Shown here piece by piece: positions 13,501 to 24,970 of a DNA stretch of 64,000 bases. Under the pieces are notes generated by a model. That model saw only the letters and a program-made list of their open reading frames with translations, ran no database searches and was not told the origin of the DNA. A program made the position numbers and the translations under genes. The stretch lies in NCBI GenBank assembly GCA_022885665.1, contig JAGQDJ010000141.1, positions 1 to 64,000 on the forward strand, written 5' to 3'. How positions within the stretch are numbered: the stretch's first letter is position 1; each line of letters begins with the position of its first letter. This stretch comes from Triops longicaudatus. Its lineage: Eukaryota; Arthropoda; Branchiopoda; Notostraca; Triopsidae.

Positions 13501-16500
13501 CTGGAGTCGCATGCCATGTCTCATATAAATTTTATTTTGTGTGATATGTCTTGATATTAGTGGTTAAACTACTTAGTAATGTAATGTAATTTAGTTGTAC
13601 AGAACCAATTAGAGTTCGGTGAAAGAAGGAGTGGAATCGCAGGTTTACAGTGCAACAGAGACATGAAAGCGATAAAACGACTTACTTTGCTGTGTTAGCC
13701 ATTGTGTGATAATTATTACTATACAGTATTGGCGAGAAATAAAATCGGTTACCTCGCGCGTTATGAAAACCCCATGAGCTCAGGATCCATTGATTTTATG
13801 GATGGTTTTATGTGCGGGGTGCCTTCGATTCAAATTCATGGCTGATTTTAAGTCAAATCTATTTTCAATTAAAAAATCTTAAAAAAGTAAAATAAAATCA
13901 ATTTAAATAGAAAATGTTATAAGCTACGCATACGCTAATATCAAATCGGAAAAGAAAATATAAAAACTTTTTTCAAGTTGGCTTAAATCCGGTAGAGGCA
14001 TTCGTAGTTAGTGAGATTAATAGCAAGTCACAAGTATTAATTTTAGCTTTTTCTGCGAAGAAGAACAAGAGAGGAGGTATAGTATTAAAAAGACATTAGC
14101 TCAGTTCGGCGCCAATCACTGAAACCAAATTCAAGTCTTCTGAACTGAACTTAAGTAGGATTAGGAATTTGGATTTTTAAATTGCCCAGCTCTGCTTCTT
14201 CGTCGAAATCTCGCGATCAAATAGCTGATAGTGGGCAGGAACTGTCCACAACATGAGTCAAGGAAATGAGATAGGCCATGAAGCTGGTCAGAAATTACCC
14301 TCAGTGCGCAAACCATGTTACGGTTTATTATTGCAAGTGCGAATGACAACAAGCAGCTGAGTGTTTCATTGTGAAGTAAACTTTCATTGTGATAAAAATT
14401 CCTATAAATAAGCAGTGTGGTTTTATTTCCCTAGAGCTCCGCGTAATGAGTTTTGTATGTGAAGCTGGATTTCAGTGTTATAAAAGCCTGAGAGGAGAGG
14501 TAGCAATGTTCTTGTGAAAAGAAACAATGACTGGCGTGGTATGTTGCGTGATTTTTCGTCCGTTTGGGGTTTGTCATGCAATGAATATCAAATGACGTAC
14601 TGATTAGCGTTCTGCACAGCATTATTCCATAGACCAAGCATTGTTTTGGGAAACTATTTAACTAATAATGTTTCGCCATAATTTGCTAACGAAGTGAAGT
14701 GCGATACGCCCAACTTTTTTTCCCATTGTAGCATGTTTTTCGATGGGAGTGAATGTTTCCTTGTGCTGCTTTCGTCTATTTTTTTTTTTCGCAACATTCC
14801 CCAAATACCCAGACAATATCTTCCTCTTGGTATGAAGCTACTGTGAAAACTGGATAGCAGACTTCAGTGATTTGAGAAAGCATGTGAATGCCACACTGGC
14901 GACAGTGTAGAGTACAGCAAGTGTCTAAAGCCCCCACCCCCCAACCCAAAAAGTAACGAAGGTTTTGCCGTATGTTTTTGGCATTGCCTCGCTTTGAGAA
15001 CGAAGCAGGGAAAAAAATTTCATAGCCCGAAATTTGGCCATACAGTAAATGCAATTTAATATACTAGGAGAAGCCGAAGGATTCTCTCGCTTTTTTTATC
15101 ACATCCATTGCTTGTTTTTGCATTCATTGCATTTTAACATCCATTGCTTGTTTTTGCATGTTTGAAAAGCTTCCATCTAAATTTGTACAGTTGACTGCCT
15201 GTAGTTCGCGAAGTCAGTTTGTAAAACAGTTCGTTGTTTAACGTAACAAAAGTTTTAACCCTTCAAGATCCTATTTGCATTTCATACCAGTTTGAAATTT
15301 ACCATTGCTCTTTTACAAATTTGATATGTAAACTGAAGTTTAATCGCCGTAGCACAAAACCGTGAGTAAATTCCTTGCTTGGCAGAATTAAGTCAATTTC
15401 CTTTCCAACGTATTGGGTCACCATGCATCCCTTTTTACTAGAGGAGAAGGTATAAACTCCGACCGTGGTCTAAACTCCACCAAACGCATTTTAGCTCCAT
15501 TACATATTGTTATCTAATCTAGCTTGTTCTGGTAACCGCTCTAACCGTTTCTGGAAAGTTGGCGTTCATTCCGCTTTGTGATTGTTGAGTAATTTAATTT
15601 AAAAAATTTAATGCCTGTCAGACTTTTCAACAGCCACAAATCAATTAGCCACTTTAGTAAGAAAGTGCATAAGCTAGTAACACTTTCTTTAGTTATATGC
15701 CTTGCTTCACTACCAGGCTTTCTCAGAATTGTCAGTATAATACTAGGCATTAGCTGTATTTGTCAGAAAAGTCCAAACTTTCATAAAGTCGTCATGTGCT
15801 AAATTTCGACTAGGCAGCGTGGTGCTGTACGCTAACCCGTGGCTCTTGCTACTACAGTGGCGCCAGTGCGTCACACGCCAAGGACTTTCGAAGGTTTTAA
15901 CCCGTCGCGAAGCATGTCATGCAGTCAGAGTTTGGCGCATTTGTTAGGGCTAGTTTTTGTAGTAAAAAGTACTTTCACAAAGATATTGCCATATGTGCGC
16001 AGGCTTGATTTACTTAACTTTTTAAAAGATTTAAGGTACTTGGAACTTATAAGTTATAGTGGCTGTCAAAATGACCCCACTGCTCACTTAAACCACAAAA
16101 TCAGTTTTCGGCGGTTAAAGAAATGAAGCAAAACGCTTACGATGGAGCTTGGTGCTACATCATTAGGGACAAAATTTGCGCTAATTATCAAAATTAAACC
16201 GCAAGTTCAGCACGGATAAGAGGTAATGGGACTCGACTAAAACTGTCTGCGTCAGCTTGTTTATATTGTGTAACCTAGAGTCCTAGCTTTCCAGTCCATA
16301 GAAGTTGTCCACGCTATCAGTTGGGTGCCCCGAACCTTGACCATTGCTCCTACAAGTGAAAATCCCTCATAGCAAACGTCCCGAACCTAAAGATCAAACA
16401 CCATGGGGATCGTTTTCACTCTCAGTCAAGAAACTTGGGCCCAAGTGGTCAGACTCTTGCTCTTATTTCCTTCCTGTTCTTGAACACACATTTCTCTAGA

Positions 16501-16585
16501 ACAATCTGTTCCCAGTTTCTGAGCACCTTTTCTGATGCTTACTAGATTGTGAAGACTAACCGCGTTGAATTTGGATTAATTAACC
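7596..16585. other. about 9 kb without a recognisable gene
   Basis: The interval lies between the receptor start (leftward) and the first MTP-linked exon (rightward). Open frames here are short, low in complexity and lack recognisable protein motifs or paired splice sites. I see T-rich stretches, a short direct repeat at 15101-15159 and a repeated caatttgtagacg near 10170-10210. It could hold 5' UTR exons or regulatory DNA of either neighbour, but nothing specific is visible. Confidence 0.6.
15101..15159. repeat. 23-bp direct repeat, two copies
   Basis: The sequence beginning acatccattgcttg occurs at 15101-15123 and again at 15137-15159, identical over about 23 bases and separated by 13 bases. 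It looks like a small local duplication with no associated gene. Confidence 0.85.
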
Positions 16586-17275
16586 ATGGGTCAAACCAGC
16601 ATTTCCATTCTCGTCATCTTAGCCATATTGGGTAAGAAACCTATTTGTAATAATTTTCATTTTTATTCTTTTATGTGCACAGTCCCGTAGCCAGGGTGCT
16701 TAGGGGGTTAATATCTCCCACAAAATTTTTACTTTTTAATGGTGAACATAAGAGAAAACCAAATGTCCAGTAAAAGGGCATGTTAAGCCCCCTCCCCCGA
16801 GCCGAAATCCTGGCTACGGCCCTGTAAGTGAGCTTGAAATTTTAGTGATATCTAACTAGCACAGGTTCAGTATATATTTACTTTTGGGTGTATGAGCTAT
16901 GTAGCATTATCTTGTGAACTCATTCCTAACGCATTAGTTAGCGCGAAACTCATTAAGCTAAACCTAGTTACGGGGACTGAATTTATCTTAACTTTATCGT
17001 CGTCTTGTCTGACCCTGACCAGAGCGACGATGTCTTGCCTGATCATCGTGTCTCCCCTACCAAATCCCCCTTTTTCTACCCTTAGCTTGAAACCAACCAT
17101 ATGTGTGCGCCAGACTCCTAACCTTAAAGACGAGATAACCGAATCTTCTTTTATGAGATAACCTCATTTGTAGCCCAAATCCTGGGCTCTTTTCTCAAAC
17201 CTCAATTTCATTGAACTAACATGTTTCTTTTGTTTTATTGCGCACAAAAAGCGAGCCAATGTCATCAAGCTCCGG
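16586..17275 (+). CDS. alternative first two exons for MTP (second signal peptide)
   Basis: Exon a (16586-16631) starts with ATG in the strong context aaccATGGG and encodes MGQTSISILVILAIL plus one base before GTAAGA. Exon b (17252-17275) encodes ASQCHQAP and ends one base into a codon before GTGAGT. Both phases fit exactly, and the product joins the acceptor at 17605, which follows a pyrimidine-rich tract ending TTGCAG, to read in frame into the MTP body at ATSQAYEVG. This gives a second hydrophobic leader for the same mature protein. The alternative is that these exons are the only true start and the ATG at 17559 is intronic, or the reverse. Sequence alone cannot decide. Confidence 0.55.
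16680..16824. mobile_element. 145-bp inverted-repeat element (MITE-like)
   Basis: The left end CAGTCCCGTAGCCAGG and the inverted right end CAGGGCCGTAGCCAGG agree at 14 of 16 positions, and a GGGGG-TTAA block is shared just inside each end. The flanking octamers TATGTGCA and TAAGTGAG agree at 5 of 8, compatible with a decayed 8-bp target duplication as made by hAT-type transposases. There is no coding capacity. It lies in the intron between the two alternative MTP leader exons. Confidence 0.6.
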
Positions 17276-17558
17276 GTGAGTACACTTGTTCCACGTATTG
17301 ATGACGCTACGTGAGTCTCGTTTATGTCTCCGCATTCCTGTGAGTAACCGAAAATGTGTTGGGGATATCCTAGTTTGCTTGAAGCGAGCTTTCGTTGCGC
17401 AATTTTATGATGCCTTTTATGGGCGCGAAATAATAGCCAGCTTTTGTTCATCCTGTTTGTAGTGTGATAGTAATAAAAAGGGGGCCGGAGCAGTCCATTG
17501 TGGTTGACTGGGGCGTTTTCGTTCTTAGTGCATTCACTTGATGAACGGAGGTGAGAAA

Positions 17559-20500
17559 ATGTGGAGCGGGAGTCTCATAGCTTGTCTGTGTTTCCTTGTT
17601 GCAGCTACCAGTCAGGCGTATGAAGTGGGAACCGAGTTGGATTACAATTACTTGACAACGGTGATTTTGCACGAACCGCCGAGCTTAGTGAACAGTTCCA
17701 AAAGTGCCAAAAAAGACGTTGGCTACCAAGTGACAGCCACCGTCACGGTGGCAAGCATTTGGCAAAATCCAGAAGATTCGAACGAAAAAATCTTGGAGAT
17801 AACAGTAAGTTTTATTTGTGTGTTTGTAGGTATGTGTTCTTGTTTGAAAAGCTTTGTATTCCAGCAACCGGAAGGATATGTCTGCAATTTAGGAAATTTT
17901 TGTGCTGGCACAGTTTCAAGAGTAACGGTTCCGCGCAGCGGCGTTTTTCATTCTAGTCGAGAAAAAATGCCGTTAGAATTAGTATTCTGAAAAAAAGTCA
18001 TGGTTTCTTCCCTCAGCTGCTCAGAAGCATTAACACAGTAGTGAGCGTTTTTTCGTAATTATCTTACCGAAAATTGGTAGAAAATCACAGGGAAATCCAA
18101 TACCAGGAAACACGTTATATTATTGAAATATTCACCATACTCATTGCGTAGACAAAATTTCGAAAACTACGTAATATCTTTCCGGAAAAGGTTAGTTCAG
18201 GTCTAGGACGAGATTTTCGTAATTAATAAACTTTTTGAATTTCGCGGTATTAGCTTTAGTGATTAGTCGAAACTTAGGTTGCAGTTCTCTTCAGATTTAC
18301 TCGTAAGCCACCTTGACTTCGGAATAAATCTATTGTTTGCTGGCTGGCAGGGAACATTGTATTCATTACCTAACCAACCTTCAGAAGACAATGCAGTCAT
18401 TTTTCGTGGGTTTCTTATTGTGTGTCGCATGGATGTTGTCTTTTATAAATGCATTGAATCGTAAAATCGATAGAATTTTTTAGTGACATCTTGGTTGAAA
18501 AGAACTCATGCTAAATTTATGTAATGCATTTGTGTGGAAGGTTGCACTCAAACAAAATAGCTGTGCTTTAATGAAAACCGGTATACTAAACGACTTATAG
18601 AACTTTCGTTGGCTAGGAAACTATTCGGAGACGAAAGGTTTCCGTAATCCTTCGAGTATTGACCATCCGCTTTCAACTTTTTTTTAGGTCGCCAAGCCCC
18701 AGTTGGCTGTACGATCACGAAAGATCCCGGATCCTGACGGATTTGTGGCTCATAGCTCTAAATTGGACTCCTTGGAAGGCCATTCCGTGTTTGTGGATTG
18801 GCAAAACGGCGTCATAAAACGAATATTTGCTGCGGACAATGAGCCTGTTTCTTTACTCAACGTCAAGCGGGGCATTGCGAGTTTATTTCAAGTATTATGA
18901 TCTTTTCCGTTCCATGCGCGTATTTTTACTGTCATGTCAATGTCTTCCTAAATACCTAACGATATTTTTTTTATTTCGTTTTGCACTAGTATACTCCCGT
19001 CACTGGTACCCGGTCTGAAGTTGATGCCTCCGGGCGATGCCACGTGGAATATTCCTTGCGTGAGAACCGCAGTTTCCGCAAAGCTAAAGAAAATTGTCAA
19101 CTCCTGAGACCAACTCATTTCCATTTTCATTCTCACCCGGTAAGACTCGGCGAAAATTTTTTAACAATTACGAGACTCTAATCGCGCTTCTCTCGTTAGA
19201 TCCTGGGTTTGACTGTCAAATCCGATTTGGTGGCTAGCTACCAACTAAGCCGAGATGGATCACACTTGGAATCAGTGAGTGCGACCGAGATCCAAAGTGT
19301 GCGCGTAACTGCCAGACTCCAGGCCGGAACATATCTCAAATCTAGTCAGCTTTTAACATTGAAAGGTTCTGCTTTTTTTTTTGTGTGTGTGTAAGCGTGT
19401 TATTATTATGTAAATGTCTGGAACAGGTCAAAAAGTTAGCAAGACGAAAGGTAAGGGGTCAACTGCCTCGGCTGTCGTTGAAGCATTATCAAGATCTCGT
19501 AAAGTGAAGTACGTGGAGGAAAGTTTGCAAGTAGAACCCGAATCTGATACTTGTGCTGGTGGCATTTGCAAAGACGTAAGTTCTTTATTATATTCACTTT
19601 CATCGCTATTAGAATTGATTTTCTCCGATCTGTGCTAATTCGTTTTCTTTGCTGCAGTTGACGAAATTCATTCATGAAACCCGATCGTCCCTAAAAGGTA
19701 CCAATATGGCTACCGTAAAGATGACGGCTCCTTTTGTTGTCCTGATCAGGAAGCTTCGTCACTCCTCGAAAGAAGACATTCTTGCCGTGCTTAAAGACGT
19801 CAAGAACAGAGACATATTGTAGGTGTATCCTATTTTCTGTGAATGTCACGTACTAACCATGCTACACTGGGGAAAACAAAATTTCGTAGACCTCAATTAT
19901 TAGATGCTTTGGCGGCAGCCCAGACCCCGGATGCGCATTATGCGGCGATGGAAACGCTCAGTTTCAAGTCGAAAACTAATATTGACCTCCCAGAACGGTA
20001 TCTCTTGGGATTATCACTTGCGACGCATCCAGAAGAGCTTGTTATACAAGGTAAAATGGGTTTCCTAATTAATATCAAGATGCATCTATGAGCCTCTTTT
20101 TTTTTATTTTTAGATTTAGTGGCTTTGAACGCCAAAGGCGTCCCAAGTGAAAAAGTGGCGCAAAGTTTATTGCTAACTATAGCCAAGTTGACGAAAACTT
20201 TCTGTGCTTTTCCTGGAAACTGCTTGAAAAAGGTGAGAAAGCAAAAAAAGGTCTCGTAGATCCTTCGCTTACCATTATTTCGACGTACTTAAATTTTTTC
20301 GGACGAAAAGCGAGGTCTAGCTTACAATAGAAGCTCGAGTGCAGATTGATTTCCTGGGGGAGGGGAGGAGGGGGGGGGGGGTGTCTTTACTTTGTACGAT
20401 TTAGTCGGTACAAAAAAGAGCGCTCCTTTTCTCTCGAATAAGTTGAGTTATTACGTTCATCATGTTCAAATGATCGTTTGATGTAAAATTGAATTGTAAA

Positions 20501-23073
20501 CTATTTAGTTCATTTGTCAAAGGTGTATTTAAGAACCCTTCGCTCATATTATGTAACTGTTAGATCTGTCTATCTACTAGCCGTCAGTTGCTCGGAACGG
20601 TTTGTGAAGTACTGATTTTCTTCCTGGTTTTCTTTTAAAAGGTAGTTGGTGATGTAAAGGCAGTAATTGTGGACAAGCTGTCGTCATGCGGTCCTAAAGA
20701 CTCGGATTGCAGGCATGTATGCTTGAGAGCGCTTAAAAACTTGGCTTTAGAGGACACAATGCCCCTCATTCTCAAGTACGTGGCTCATGAAGAGCCTAAA
20801 ACACAAGTCGCCGCTGTCAAGACGCTGCAAGCCATGCCTGACTCTTTCATCACCAGCCAAGTTAAATCAATGTTGGAAAAAGTTTACTTCCAGCTCGATC
20901 AGAAATACGACTCTAGCGCACGAACCTTGTCATTGGACATTTTGCTGAAAAGTCAACCCAGCTTGGAGCTTGTGCAAAGGATTCTTGAAAGCCTGGATGC
21001 TAAGGCCGATGGAGAGATCAGCATTTACGCTCTCCAACGGTTACGTGAGTTTGCTGGCAAAGATGCTCACGTTCAGAGGCTTTGGAAAACCGTAAAGCGA
21101 CAGCCCGCTTTCAATAATTATCACATTATGGGCCAAGCGGGCTTATCGACAGCCTTCACACGGACGTTGGCCAACGACCTTAGTGGAAATAGCACTTTTA
21201 GCTCGTCCATGGAAATTGGTGGAGGTTTACTCAAACGAAGCGCCTTCGATGTAGTGGTGCAAAACCAAGATAGTTCTCTACAGCTTTTGTCGGTAATATT
21301 CGAAACACATTTTACATCAGTCTCAGGGATCTCAAAAAAGGTTAAAAATTAAAAATGTTGACAATTCAGCTTGGAATTTACACCGGAGGTCTGGGAAAAT
21401 TTTCCGGCTCAGAGGAAGATGATGGCGAAGATCCTACCGCGGGCATGGAGTTAACCCTTAGTGGCGCTCAATTGCGGCCCATCGTCTTTTTTACCGGCAA
21501 TGGAGAGTTAATGGGCCATGTGTGGTCTGGGACGGCTTCCGAGCGCACGACTGCTTTACAAGTACACATCTATATTTTCGAATAATTTAGTGATACATAA
21601 AACTAATGAAAAAAAAAAATATGTGATAACAATTCACTGACGGAAATATTAAAGTTCTGTACTTGGTTTACCTGGTATTCCGTACACGACATTGAATCAT
21701 TAACATTCTGGATCATTGAAATAGGCTCAAAACCACTTTTTAAGCCAATTGTATTTATATTTGTGAAAGACGAAAGAATTACAGAGCAGGATAAAGCAAA
21801 TTCGACGAGCATCACAACCTAATAAGTTAAGAAGCAAAACTCTTCAATAATGGGGAAAATATGTGACATACTTATAAGCGGCTCGTTTAAATTATAAAAC
21901 CCATTCTTTCGTTTACGAGTTTTTATCGCTCGCTAGACGGAAAATTTGCTCATGGGAATTGTTGAAAGTTTTCTTGTGGTCGCGATAATAGATAATCAAC
22001 AAAACCTCTGACGTGTTTGTTTTGCAAGTTCAGATCGAGACTATATTGGAAAAAATAGGTTAAGGAAAGATATTTGTAAATACCCCTTGTGTTTTTGCTT
22101 GATTTACGCGCGATAGCATGAAAGGTTGGCGTATCTTTACGAGTATGGGAGACTCATTTTCAACGTACAGAAAGGACATTATCCACACATTTGTGATTTG
22201 CCAGTTTGACAAGTGTAGTTTCATATACTGGAGTGTTTCTTACGTTAACAGCATAGGATTATCAGAAGTCTCGAAAAATTTAGAAAAATTCACTGTGGGA
22301 ATTGGAATTTTTAAAATAAAATAATCATGAACAGTTTCAGTCGTATTTATATCAATTTTCCTATTTATTTGTTTAATTGTTTGCCTTATTCGCATGTGGT
22401 TACGAGCTGCATTTTACGAATTGCATCTGTCCTATAGGCCACGGTGCTGTTACAAGATCATTATCAAGTCCTACCCCTTCAAAGTGGTTTCCCTGCAATT
22501 TTGGATGTATTGGGCGTCATTTCGTTCGACTTTGCAGGACAGATACAGATCAGTCTGTGGTACAAGAACGCACATTCGTTAGTGGAAAATGAGTAAGCTG
22601 TCCTTGCATTGAAAATCTGTTCATGTCACTGAAATTTCTCATTATGATTTTTTATTGTGTCTTTAGAGCCGCGATACAGTTAGATGGAAATCTTAAGATT
22701 GACACTTCCTTTATTCAGAGTCAGGTCGGTTTTGATGTGACGGCTCAAGCTAAAATTGATTTCAAGACGGATGTCGATTTTTCGGATGATGTTCTCATGT
22801 GCCTTCAAATGAGTCAGCCTCCCTTTGTGCTGAAGTAAGTTAACGGAAATTAAATTTTATTGTATCAAAGAGTTGTTCACATAATGAACATTAATCACGG
22901 AAACCTACAATTCCAGGCACGACGTGTACAAGCAAGAACGGATACCAGGATCTAAGCACCGTATCCATAAAGCTAAACGACGATCAGAAGACATTCCTGG
23001 GCGCACTTTTGCATTAAATCAAAAGAATTCCGAACTGTGTAACATCATGTTTAAACGAAGCTCCGATTACTAA
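17559..23073 (+). CDS. Mtp: microsomal triglyceride transfer protein, large subunit
   Basis: Thirteen exons: 17559-17804, 18688-18891, 18990-19139, 19200-19365, 19427-19575, 19658-19818, 19890-20050, 20114-20232, 20642-21292, 21370-21561, 22438-22592, 22667-22834 and 22917-23073. They give 892 residues, close to the 894 of the human protein. Signal peptide: MWSGSLIACLCFLVAATSQA. A large-lipid-transfer (vitellogenin N-type) body follows. Diagnostic stretches include CHVEYSLRE, the helical-domain block LPQLLDALAAAQTPDAH, RYLLGLSLATHPEELV, and the C-terminal lipid-cavity strands ISFDFAGQIQISLWYKN. In the ER, MTP pairs with protein disulfide isomerase and loads triglyceride and phospholipid onto apolipoproteins; in arthropods these are the apolipophorin and vitellogenin-type proteins. 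An in-frame ATG at 17541 would add six residues. An alternative leader from 16586 also fits in frame. The last exon ends in a basic, non-hydrophobic tail. Confidence 0.95.
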
Positions 23074-23115
23074 AATAGTTTCCCATATTTTGCTAGATAA
23101 GTTTTTCGTTTTCAC

Positions 23116-23121
23116 AATAAA
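23116..23121 (+). terminator. poly(A) signal of MTP
   Basis: A canonical AATAAA lies 43 bases after the MTP stop codon, in the short interval shared with the convergent BMP-like gene. Confidence 0.7.
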
Positions 23122-23319
23122 TGTTCTGTTCGGAAATATGGAGGGGAGGATTTTTTAATGGTTTCATTTTGTTTATTTTTCCCACCTTGGGACGATAATT
23201 TATTGGCTCGTGGAACTCAATTTTTGTTATAGTCTTTTAGTTATTTACGCTACAATAATTTTGTTATGTAGTTGTTTAGTATATATTGCATTTTTTATTG
23301 CTTGTTCATTCATATTAAT

Positions 23320-23331
23320 TTTATTTTTATT
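23320..23331 (-). terminator. poly(A) signals of the BMP-like gene
   Basis: Two adjacent AATAAA hexamers on the minus strand lie about 45-55 bases after the BMP stop codon. With the MTP signal they define a compact tail-to-tail boundary of about 300 bp. Confidence 0.6.
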
Positions 23332-23374
23332 GTTATGACATAGTGTTTCTTTTACATGGTGAATTTTTCAGTTC

Positions 23375-24594
23375 CTATCGACAGCCACATTCAGCCACTA
23401 CCATATCTTCGTAATTGTACTTATATGTCACGATACCCTTATCATCCACGTAAAGAAGACTAATGGGTTCTAAACGTGTAGGAACACAGCAAGGCCTTGT
23501 TATTTTATCGGGTATGACGGTATGCAATAAGGCTTGGATGATTGTGTGCTTCGTTGGTGTCAGGTGGTCACTTAATGGGAACTGGCAGCGTCCCACGCAT
23601 TCGTATGCCTAAAAGGCAGGAGAAAAATCTTCTACTTCCCGTTTTTTCAGCTGTGTATAAATTACCTCGTATCCCCGTGGGGCAATAATCCACGTATCGT
23701 AGTGAATAGTAGCAAAATCAACGTGCATGGGCCGTCTGCGACAGTTGTTATTCTTTGCTCCTTTCTTCGCCTTAGCTTTGAATGTTGGAGAATGAACTGG
23801 CTTACGATTAGGTATATGATTATCCCATATTCGGTTAGAATCTTCTTCTTCGTCTTCGAAATCAATGTCGCGTTTTCCTCTGTCACTTTTTTTGTGAGTT
23901 CCATCTCGTGAGTATAAAATAAGCGCAGTGTCAGTGGCAGAGGAAATTTCGGTTCGGTGTGAATTTGTAGAACTTTTTCGAATGGTTAACTCTATTGATA
24001 GTCTGACGTAGTCACTAGTTCTTAGTAGTCGCCGCACTTGTTCCGTGACACGCAACGTTAAGTTACCTGCTTTACCGGACGCAAAGCAATTGGATTTTTT
24101 CCGGCTTCCAGTGATTTCACAGACGCGAGTTATGCCCTGCTCTGTTGTGAAATATCGTGAATTAATTGCTATATTTTGAATAGGTTCGTTTTATAACTTC
24201 TCTAAAATAAAAAAAAGTATTCACGGGCTAGCTGTGAAAAGCGCAGATCGGCAGAAACCAAACTTTCATTAGGCGGTAAGGTGCAGTTAAATTCGACGAC
24301 GGATTCGCAACGAATTTGACGCTTGGAATCGAAACATTGATTACCTGTATAGTATCCGCGATATGAAAATAAAGTTGATTATATTATTTGTACTCGTAAT
24401 AACTTACTAATATGGGTACTAGAGAGGCTACGAGCGACGTCAAATGTGTTAGCACTACTGGATCCTTCGAAATAGATTTGCCACATGTAATCAGGAATGT
24501 GTATTGCGGTGGTATTTGCACAGGAAACTGTACGATAACAGGCAAGTAACCCGATGCAAGTTACAGACAGCACGGCGACTCTTCTTGGCTCCAT
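23375..24594 (-). CDS. BMP9/BMP10-like TGF-beta superfamily ligand
   Basis: Four exons (24408-24594, 24225-24344, 23666-24168, 23375-23608) encode 347 residues. The start (ATG at 24594) opens a signal peptide with core VAVLSVTCIGLLACY. The prodomain carries IPDYMWQIY, resembling the BMP prodomain helix, and the strand FNCTLPPNESLVSADLRF. A furin-type site RGKR precedes an acidic spacer. The mature domain has the complete seven-cysteine knot: CRRRP, YECVGRC, PCC and ECGCR. The segments DTWIIAPRGYE and LTPTKHTIIQAL are closest to the BMP9/BMP10 type rather than dpp or gbb. BMPs are secreted dimers that signal through type I/II receptor kinases to Smads, and the cysteine needed for the inter-chain disulfide is present. 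The exon 3 acceptor (24168) was chosen to keep phase and avoid an upstream stop. Confidence 0.92.
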
Positions 24595-24970
24595 GCTGGC
24601 TAGTTTTTGTTTGCTGTATCGAAAGTCACGTTATTTGCCTGTATATTCTCTATAACGGCTTTTTTGTGACGCTCGAAATTTTCTTAGATCAACCTCTTTA
24701 GTATAGCTTTTTCAGCATTGGAGGGCTAATTTTGGGCTACCTTTGGCACGTGTTTGTCAGAAATTCCTGGGCAATGGTTTCTATCATACTTGAAAAGTGA
24801 GGTTCAAGAGGGTAGTTTCGTGGTAACATATGCGTATTGATTTAAAGCTCCGTGGCTTGGTATGCAAAGTTTGGAATAAAACTATAATAACAAAATGGTC
24901 AAACGACACAGGAAACAATAAGCTAAAACAATTTAGATATTTTTTCAGCAATGAAACAAACCATCCTTTT
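24595..24970. other. BMP upstream / nudel-like downstream interval
   Basis: A 376-bp gap lies between the start of the BMP-like gene and the stop codon of the nudel-like gene, both on the minus strand. It is AT-rich. I see no clear promoter element, and it must hold both the BMP 5' region and the 3' UTR of the protease gene. Confidence 0.6.

Noticed and set aside
20345..20382. G-rich tract in an MTP intron as part of a transposable element
   Set aside because: No inverted ends like those of the two small elements are found around it, so it is just a poly-G/GA low-complexity run.
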